From assembly GCA_013076295.1 (NCBI GenBank), contig RQOL01000520.1:62001-126000 (forward strand): a stretch of 64,000 nucleotides of DNA. The letters run 5' to 3'. Below are positions 57,737-64,000 of the stretch, one piece after another (positions within the stretch are counted from its first letter, which is position 1; each line of letters starts with the position of its first letter). The notes under the pieces were generated by a model. The model saw nothing but the letters and a program-made list of their open reading frames with translations, was not told where the DNA came from and made no database searches. The stretch comes from Sanderia malayensis (Eukaryota > Cnidaria > Scyphozoa > Semaeostomeae > Pelagiidae). The translations under genes were made by a program, and so were the position numbers.

Positions 57737-57880
57737 AAAAAAATAACAAGAAAAAAAGTGTCATCATTTCAAATTATTAGTAGAAGAATACATAATAGTA
57801 GATATCATCACAAACCATATGGAAAATGTCATATGCGAATTAAGCGATTGATTCGTAGAAAACGAAAGAAGACAAAATAA
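57737..57880 (+). pseudogene. Possible remnant of a further small basic gene
   Basis: After a TAA at 57734, 47 codons stay open to TAA 57878-57880 and read SSFQIISRRIHNSRYHHKPY and then an Arg/Lys-rich end (RIKRLIRRKRKKTK). The composition matches the neighbouring basic genes, but the only ATG is at 57,833, leaving 15 residues. Either the start has been lost or the resemblance is chance. The remaining spacer to 58,007 holds a (TCAA)n run at about 57,895-57,914. Confidence 0.35.
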
Positions 57881-58007
57881 AAGTTGTCACCTGTCAATCA
57901 ATCAATCAATCAAACTAAAAATCATAGATAAAAAGGGTTGAGGGAATGTAAAAAATCATTCACTTATAGTTTCATCTTAAGAGAACTACAATAAGAAAGA
58001 GTTGAAA

Positions 58008-59063
58008 ATGTCTTCATCAAACTCATTTTTTGATGATAAAGCAATTGAATTGTGTTCACGTACACTTGTGAACTGTTCTTTTAATGAGCATGGTCACGGG
58101 CGAATGGTGGAAATATTGGTTGTCAAGAAAAAAGACCAATTTCACGACGACTCAACGAAAGACATGATTCTCCAAGAACAGTCAATTGTGTTGAAAAAGG
58201 GAGTTAAGCTATCTCCTGAAACGTTTGATAAGGAGTTTCACAAAGATCTAATAAATGATCTAGGAACTATTAAAGAATTTGGTCTTACAAAGAGCAAATT
58301 AAAGAAGATGTTTGCTGGCTTAAATGAAGAACGAAGTGAGATCTCAAGTTTTGATTTAGATTATGAAGATGAGAAACAGCTCACGTACGGTTTAAGTATA
58401 ATGGCAAAAAAAGGTTATCAAGTGGGTACTCAAATTAGAAATGTACCCCTGACAAGAGAGTTCACCTTGCCTGATGGGGCTAAATACAAAGATGAAATGC
58501 TTATGCAGTTAAAATTGGATGAGCAGATGAGAGTAAGTTTACAAGTTCTTCTACAAAGAAAGAACATTACGACAGAAACATCAAATGTGAACAGAACTGT
58601 TTTGCTAAAGCCGGCTGATATCAGTAGATTGTATGATATCATTTTTGCTGAAAATGACGGAGCGTGGCTCGCAGATAACTTTCCTACATTAGTGGGAGAT
58701 TTGGCACCTGTATTGTTGGATGAAGATGGAAAAAGGATGATATACAAGCCAGCATTATCATCACATCTAAACGAATGGGAATTATCACTTAAATCAACAG
58801 AGAAGAAAACGCCGGCTGATATTGCTAGTATGATAATGGCCAAGAAATCTAAACCGGCAGTTGTGGGGAAAACAAAGAAAAGGGCTGTTAAAGCAAAAGA
58901 AACAAAAGAAGAGGAGATCTCAAGTCAAGGAAAAGCAAAAAAAAGAAAACGACAAGTGCAATTGTTTGATTCAGATGAGGATGAAGCTATAACAAAAAAA
59001 AGAAATGTTTCACCTACCCCAATATCGGATGATGAACTATTAGAAGGTGCACAAGAGTGGTGA
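58008..59063 (+). CDS. Unknown viral protein, ~351 aa
   Basis: Start MSSSNSFFDDKAIELCSRTL (an upstream TTG is not a credible start). Residues 1-265 appear folded, mixed alpha/beta, with KKGVKLSPETFDKEFHKDL, FDLDYEDEKQLTYGLSIMAK and PALSSHLNEWELSL as the most distinct parts. Residues ~270-325 are Lys-rich with bipartite NLS-like runs (KTKKRAVKAK, KAKKRKRQ), followed by an acidic end (FDSDEDE, DDELLEGAQEW). It looks like a nuclear, possibly DNA- or chromatin-associated protein. I could not assign a family; nothing suggests a jelly-roll capsid protein. Confidence 0.68.
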   Translation: MSSSNSFFDDKAIELCSRTLVNCSFNEHGHGRMVEILVVKKKDQFHDDSTKDMILQEQSIVLKKGVKLSPETFDKEFHKDLINDLGTIKEFGLTKSKLKKMFAGLNEERSEISSFDLDYEDEKQLTYGLSIMAKKGYQVGTQIRNVPLTREFTLPDGAKYKDEMLMQLKLDEQMRVSLQVLLQRKNITTETSNVNRTVLLKPADISRLYDIIFAENDGAWLADNFPTLVGDLAPVLLDEDGKRMIYKPALSSHLNEWELSLKSTEKKTPADIASMIMAKKSKPAVVGKTKKRAVKAKETKEEEISSQGKAKKRKRQVQLFDSDEDEAITKKRNVSPTPISDDELLEGAQEW

Positions 59064-59449
59064 AAACGAACATCATGATATAAGTTAGATTATTATTATG
59101 TTAGTAGATTAATGATTGAGTTAATACAAAGTTAAAATAAAATGTATCACAATGAATGATTTATAAGAAGAAATATATAAAGGAAATTGTGTATTTATTT
59201 TATGTCTTGACTACTTTTTTGTAAAAGAAGCAGCGTTATTGGATAACTTGCAAAGTGATAAAGGTGGAGTATGATGAAGGGGTTGGTCTGACAAACAATA
59301 TTATTGCCTATCAGTTCAACTTCTTCATCATTTTATCCAAACTGGTATTCCAGCATGAGGATTCAAATGATTGATGATTGACACATTCTATTAATAGAAA
59401 TATATATATAACTGATGAAAACGAGAAATTAGTTCATTTTTACATCAAG
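59064..59449 (+). other. Intergenic spacer with TATA-like box
   Basis: AT-rich, no gene seen. TATATAAAG at 59174-59182 may serve the gene at 59450 or an unseen transcript. Confidence 0.4.
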
Positions 59450-59716
59450 ATGACATTTAAAGGAGTAAAAAGGCATTATCTAGAAAAAAGACAAGAGTTG
59501 TTATTTAAAAATAAAGAAATCAAGAAACGAATTGCATATATCAAAAAGTTATTGATTGAAAATGGCAAAATATTACGAACAGTGTATTATGCAATCGTCG
59601 TTACTAAAAAGCGGAACAACCCAGAAGAAGCCAGAACAACCCAGAAGAAGCCAGAACAACCCAGAACAAGCCAAGAACAAGCGGAACAACCCAGGAACAA
59701 GCCAGGAACTGGTTGA
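59450..59716 (+). CDS. Small helical protein with Asn/Pro/Glu/Gln repeats
   Basis: From the ATG at 59,450: MTFKGVKRHYLEKRQELLFK, a Lys-rich helix or coiled coil to about residue 50, then a repeated tail N-N-P-E-E-A-R-T-T-Q-K-K-P-E-Q-P coded by the short tandem repeat at 59617-59740. The repeat could be read in other frames too, so the exact C terminus is uncertain. Possibly a decayed or repeat-expanded gene. Confidence 0.4.
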   Translation: MTFKGVKRHYLEKRQELLFKNKEIKKRIAYIKKLLIENGKILRTVYYAIVVTKKRNNPEEARTTQKKPEQPRTSQEQAEQPRNKPGTG

Positions 59717-59740
59717 ACAACCCGAGAACAAACCAGAACA
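59617..59740 (+). repeat. Short tandem repeat CCAGAA(C/G)AA...
   Basis: Imperfect repeats of AACAACCCAGAAGAAGCCAG and shorter variants (CCAGAACAAGC, CCAGGAACAAGC). Encodes the Pro/Gln/Asn/Glu tail of the gene at 59450. Confidence 0.8.
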
Positions 59741-60625
59741 AGGAGACAGTTTAGATTCTTATGTTATTCAGAGAGATTAACAAAAAGTCCCAACAGTAGG
59801 ATCATGTGACCAAAATTGGAGTATCGGACTGATTGTTGTAATCGGGGGAGGGAGCGGCATTTTAGTAAATGTTGTAAATTCTGTATTCACTAATAAATCG
59901 AGGGTTGTTCTCGATGAAGCTGACTTACGAAGGCTTGAGCTTAAGGCTTACAAGAAGAATTCCAAAGTGAGTCTAGTACGAGTTGTCGAAGAGTTTCTCT
60001 TGCGAGTGAACACAACGGTGATCAAGCTTTTTCTATCACTGTATTTCTCAACTTACTAACATAGACGTAGGAACCGGGGGGGGGGGCACTGGGGGCACGT
60101 GCCCCCCCCAAGATTTTGCAATAAACAAAAAGTGCACTTTTTGTTTCACCAAGTGCCCTGTTCTATGACCAAAAATAATTTTTGATTTTTCCCCTGTTGG
60201 TTGTACTTCAATTTTAATTTATATTCGTTTGTTTATGTTCTGAAGTGAAAACACTCTGTCTTGGTAATTTCGCGCCATTTTCTGCTGTGTATCACAGTAT
60301 TCATTCGCAAATCCAACGTGCTTGAAAGTGCCCTTAAAGTGTCGTGACCCCCCAAGTTTAAGATGCTTCCTACGTCCCTGCTTACTAACTACTATCGTAC
60401 ATTGAATATTTATAATTGGTTTAAGGAAACGGAATATAATTTGGTTTTACGTAAATTGTGAATAATACGGAAAAGGATAGGCTATGCGAGTAGTGGAAAT
60501 ATGCTAAAAACACATAGGTTAAGTAAATGTAAGCATGAGTAAGTACTAAGTTCGGCATGTATTGTTGTGATTCATGTGGTTAGGGAATGACCTAAAATGC
60601 AGGCACGCTAAAACTAAATTCCTGT
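59717..60625. other. Gene-free stretch with MITE
   Basis: No supported gene. Contains the G-run MITE at 60064-60376. The parts either side look like ordinary AT-rich spacer. Confidence 0.5.
60064..60376. mobile_element. ~310-bp MITE-like repeat, GACGTAGGAA ends
   Basis: Left end GACGTAGGAACCGGGGGG, right end inverse of GACGTAGGAAGCATCTTAAA. G-runs follow the left end and a CCCCCCAAG block precedes the right end. Interior AT-rich, with CAAAAAGTGCACTTTTTG, a perfect palindrome, at about 60,127-60,144. No coding capacity; target duplication not clear. Confidence 0.65.
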
Positions 60626-60835
60626 CTAGAAATTCCCCCTTTTCAATGTTAAAGTCTTTAAACTTCTGATTAATTGATTGAAATACTCCAAAATTACTGT
60701 TTCATTCACATCAATATCTCCATACATTTCACAAAATTCAAAGTCTTTTTTATTTTGAAGAATTGCATAACCGTCGTTACTAAAAAGCGGAAGAGCATTT
60801 GCAAATGTTTTAAGAAATAAAAAAGTTGCTTTCAA
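60626..60835 (-). CDS. Possible small minus-strand viral gene, 69 aa
   Basis: MKATFLFLKTFANALPLFSN start, then NKKDFEFCEMYGDIDVNETV and a C-terminal helix. Composition is protein-like and no strong gene overlaps it, but there is no homologue known to me. Part of it shares 21 bp with the region of 59,596, which reads similarly on the minus strand (PLFSND). Confidence 0.35.
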   Translation of the reverse strand: MKATFLFLKTFANALPLFSNDGYAILQNKKDFEFCEMYGDIDVNETVILEYFNQLIRSLKTLTLKRGNF

Positions 60836-61100
60836 GAATTTACAAACCTATTATAAAAAAACTGTAAAAATATATGTGATGAGAAATTAAATTAATATGT
60901 GAGAAAATGCATGATTGAGTTTTTGTTATGTGTTTATCTTTTTTAAGAACGATTGATTGACAGGTAAGTGAGTGATTGATGAAAGATTGACAGGTGGAAA
61001 AAGGTCATTCAAAAGATATGGATAAAAACAGCAGCAAAAGTTAAATGTTTAACAGTTAACACTTGGATGGTTAGAGAAAGGATCAAAGAAATGAACAGGT

Positions 61101-64000
61101 ATGAAACCTAAACGTACTAATTTTTCTTGTGATTTGTGTGATGAACGTTTGCCTACAAAAGCATTATTGATTAAGCATAAAGAAATAAAACATGGACATT
61201 TTAATCATGTGTGTGATCAATGTGGAGAAGGATTTTCTCGCATCGTAACACACATATCAAAAGAGCATTCACGCTTTGAATGTCATAAATGTAAAGTGGT
61301 TAACTTTACAAAAAAGGGTTTGACAACACATTTGATCAAAAAGCATGGAGTTGTAGGAAAGGATGCAGGCGTTAGATATAAAAAAATGGTGAAAAAAGTT
61401 ATAAGTTCACCAGTGAAATATAAGAACAAATCACCATATTGTGCTAAATGTAATAAAGTGTTTAAGAATAAGCGCTTGTTACAAAATCATACTTTTATTT
61501 ATCATTAAAAGCCATTTAATTGTATCAGATGTGGAATGGTGTTTGATGATTTAGCAAGTTTGTCAGATCATTTGCGTGATCATAATCAGACTAATAAGAA
61601 CAAACAACAAATACATTTTGCATGTGATTTTTGTGATGCGAATCATTTTTTAACAACAACGCAATTACAACGACATAGAATTGCAGTACACAAAGAATTA
61701 AATATTACAACGCATCATTTTCCATCAACTGCACATGTGCGTTGTTTTTGGAATGATTGTGTATATTCTCACCAACCGTGGGATAGAGATCTGAATGTAA
61801 ATGGCGAGCCGTTTCAAGCTGAAGATAAGAAAGTATTGCTCGAATATTATAAACGACATGCTCCGTATATAGCCTCGCATTGTTATTCACAATTATCGAA
61901 TAGATCATTCATAAAGTTCAATTTTCATCTTCTTGCACACGAAAATTTAAATGTGCAAATTAAAAACTATCTACAACAAGTGTATGCTGAAGTAGTTGAT
62001 GACTTACCAGCAAGATTTATAATTTCATTTGGCTTTCTACTTCAGAATAAATATACAAATGCTCTGCGTTATTGGTATGTCTGTGATTATAACTTACTGA
62101 TGAATACAGACGAACAAAATAGTAATATCCAATTTAATGAATTTATTGTGAGAACAAAAGAAGATTTGAAGCGAGAAACGATGAATATTACATCTATACC
62201 TTTCATTGATATTATTAAACAAAATTTCCACGACAGCAGTTGGGGACTAGTTCGTGCTACCAATATGCATGTAACTGTCGTTAATATAGGAAATGAGGAT
62301 TTTAAAATTGGAAAGGTTTCCGATGATGTGCAACTTCCAGATTGTATAAAAAAATCAAACGCTATTGATATTAATGTTACAAGAGATGAAAGACGAAGAA
62401 CAGCAAACAATGCAGCATGTTTTTTTATTGCGTTACGTAATGTGCTTCTCCAATATAGAACAGAAGAAGAGGTCGAAAGTATAGATGAAATGCTTGAAAA
62501 ATATTGTGCATTTGCAGACTTAAATGAGTTTTATGGATTTAATCTACGACATACTGTACATATGGAATGGATGTATGGGGTGAAAATTTCAATTTACACT
62601 CCTTGTTTTGAATTTGCAAATGAAAAAATGGGAGATAAGAAACTTGAAAATATTATAGGGTTGAAAGGAGTACAAAAAATGTACACTTCACATCTAAAAT
62701 ACAAAAGCTCTATCAAATTGAATTTATTGTACTATAATGAACATATATGTACAATAAAAGATATGAAAGCTTTTACGAACAAATATATTTGCAATGATTG
62801 TAGTATGGTTTATAAACATGGAGCAAGTTTAATACGTCATCAAAAAAACTGTATTTTGAAGAAACATACAAAGAGAAAATATAAAAGCGGATTGGTTGAA
62901 AGGCATCAACCATTACTTCCGAGAATTGTCTCATCATTTGGATTAAATGATGCATTTACATTTGATAATGAAGAACAAAAATCAGATTTTTATTATGATA
63001 AACACATGGTAGTCTTTGATTTCGAAAGTTTAAATGCTAAACAATTGGTAGATAAAGCCGATTTGTTTTATGGAAAAGAATATATATTTGGAGACGATGG
63101 AGTAATTGATGATGATTTTTTCGATAAAGATAATGAAGATGAATACAATTGTTTTAATGATGATGGCGATGTGGTACCTCAAAGAGAATATGTGCGTGAG
63201 TTAATAGAAAGAGAAGGAGAAAACAATGAAGATTTCTTTCGAGTTCAGATTCCGATTTCATATGCTATTGCAAGCAGTTTTCCTCATAAATTACCTGTAA
63301 ATGATGAAAGTATTAACACAAATATTTTGTTCTCGTATAATGAGTCACCACGGTTGTTGGTGGAAACGTTTGTTAAGCATTTGATACATTTGGGCACACA
63401 AAAGTGTATTCGTGCTTATAATAAATATCGTAAGATATTTGAAGAAATACGAGACTTCTTCTGGAATCAACAGGTTTTGTTGATTTATGATGAAAACAAA
63501 TGTTATCATTTTAACGAGTTAAAGAGTTGGGATGAAAATAAACGAAAATCAATAGAGGATTCTATTAACCGAACACTTACAACAAAGCAATGTAAGCATG
63601 TACAAAAATTATTTGAAAATAAAGCAGAAGAAACAGATAAGGTAGAGGCACGAAAGGATCGAATTGAGATTCTCACAAAATGCATTGAAGAATATAAGCT
63701 ATATTTCAATTTATTTAATCAATGCCAAACAACATCTGTATTTGGATTTAATTCCTCAGGATATGATATCCCACTAATTGCGAAATACTTATTTTCAATT
63801 ATGTTAAAACGCGGTGTTACACCTGATGTCATTAAGCAAGGAAGTAAATACAAATCAGTTCAATTTACTCCTGCTAGCTCTAAACAATTTCCGAATTGGA
63901 AATTAATATTATTGGATACATCTGCATTTCTAGCTCCGAGCTATAATTTAGATACGTTCATCAAGGCGTTTGCTCCTGAATGTGAACAAGAAAAATCATT
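61101..64000 (+). pseudogene. Protein-primed type DNA polymerase B (Polinton-like), 3' end beyond window
   Basis: Starts MKPKRTNFSCDLCDERLPTK with C2H2 fingers (C-x2-C...H-x4-H patterns at residues ~9-30, 38-56, 59-80 and 115-135). A TAA at 61506-61508 interrupts the linker after one finger; the same frame stays open from 61,509 to the end of the window (~830 codons): two more fingers, a region with AACFFIALRNVLLQ and HMEWMYGVKISIY, a further finger (CNDCSMVYKHGASLIRHQKNC region, 62,790-62,850), then the exonuclease motifs VVFDFESL (63,010-63,033) and VFGFNSSGYDIPL (~63,738-63,775) and the strand LILLDTSAFLAPSYNLDTF. Polymerase motifs A-C would follow to the right. This N-terminal layout is that of Polinton/adintovirus PolB, which replicates the element from protein-primed ends. 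The stop makes this copy non-functional unless translation restarts at the ATG 61536. Confidence 0.85.

Larger units (their letters stand above)
48600..64000 (+). mobile_element. Polinton/adintovirus-like element, left part
   Basis: A block of mostly plus-strand, closely spaced genes without introns, including a packaging ATPase and a protein-primed type DNA polymerase B, which together mark Polinton/Maverick elements and the adintoviruses. The left limit must lie between the last micro-exon of the chromodomain gene (48,571) and the first gene (48,926); no terminal inverted repeat can be confirmed because the other end is outside the window. Integrase, adenain-type protease and capsid proteins were not recognised here. 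Several genes are broken (Fic, polymerase) or altered (ATPase), and two MITEs are inserted, so this is an old integrated copy. Confidence 0.75.

Noticed and set aside
52581..59063. Major or minor jelly-roll capsid protein among the unknown genes
   Set aside because: The unknown proteins are too short for a double jelly-roll and have low-complexity tails; no capsid motif could be seen.
29169..61508. Reassigned genetic code (TAA as Gln), suggested by TAA in KDZ exon 5, Fic and polymerase
   Set aside because: Other genes end naturally at TAA (KDZ, ATPase, small basic genes), and TGA and TAG also interrupt genes here; independent decay or base errors explain it better.

Overview
The window is nuclear DNA of an animal. 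It is AT-rich, has short spliced exons, a LINE of the CR1/L2/Jockey group, many small TIR elements, an intron-rich KDZ transposase gene and an integrated virus-like element of the Polinton/adintovirus type. The mix resembles a cnidarian or similar marine invertebrate genome, but nothing here fixes the species.

Layout. (1) 1-25,926: one uninterrupted satellite array built on a ~20-bp unit, with large internal duplications; it starts before the window. (2) 25,927-38,700: a plus-strand gene of about 18 exons for a KDZ-superfamily transposase (CxC2-type cysteine cluster, then a D/D/E catalytic core). It is dead: an in-frame stop, three probable frameshifts, a 3.4-kb LINE in exon 6, a 1.0-kb long-TIR element in exon 11 and a small MITE in exon 15. 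The exon phases fit across the LINE and long-TIR insertions, so those boundaries can be read almost to the base. (3) 38,700-43,100: no gene seen, several MITEs. (4) 43,135-44,797: a broken protein-kinase-like gene. (5) 44,950-48,571: on the minus strand, the last exon of a chromodomain gene (45,647-45,831), preceded by 13 micro-exons of exactly 30 nt, all in the same phase, most encoding variants of an acidic decapeptide.

(6) About 48,600-64,000: the left part of a virus-like Polinton/adintovirus element. It carries a Fic-domain ORF broken by a stop, a coiled-coil plus TRAF/MATH protein, two paralogous proteins of unknown role (plus a partial duplicate of one), an FtsK/HerA-type packaging ATPase with an altered P-loop, a run of five to six very basic small proteins (core or minor virion-like), further unknown genes, and a protein-primed type DNA polymerase B with zinc fingers at its N terminus that runs off the right edge. 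No integrase, protease or jelly-roll capsid protein was recognised inside the window; they may lie to the right. Most genes are on the plus strand with short spacers, several behind TATA-like boxes. The element is itself invaded by two MITEs.

The points most worth following up are the 30-nt micro-exon array feeding a chromodomain, the Fic and TRAF genes in the virus-like element, and the palindromic 20-bp satellite.
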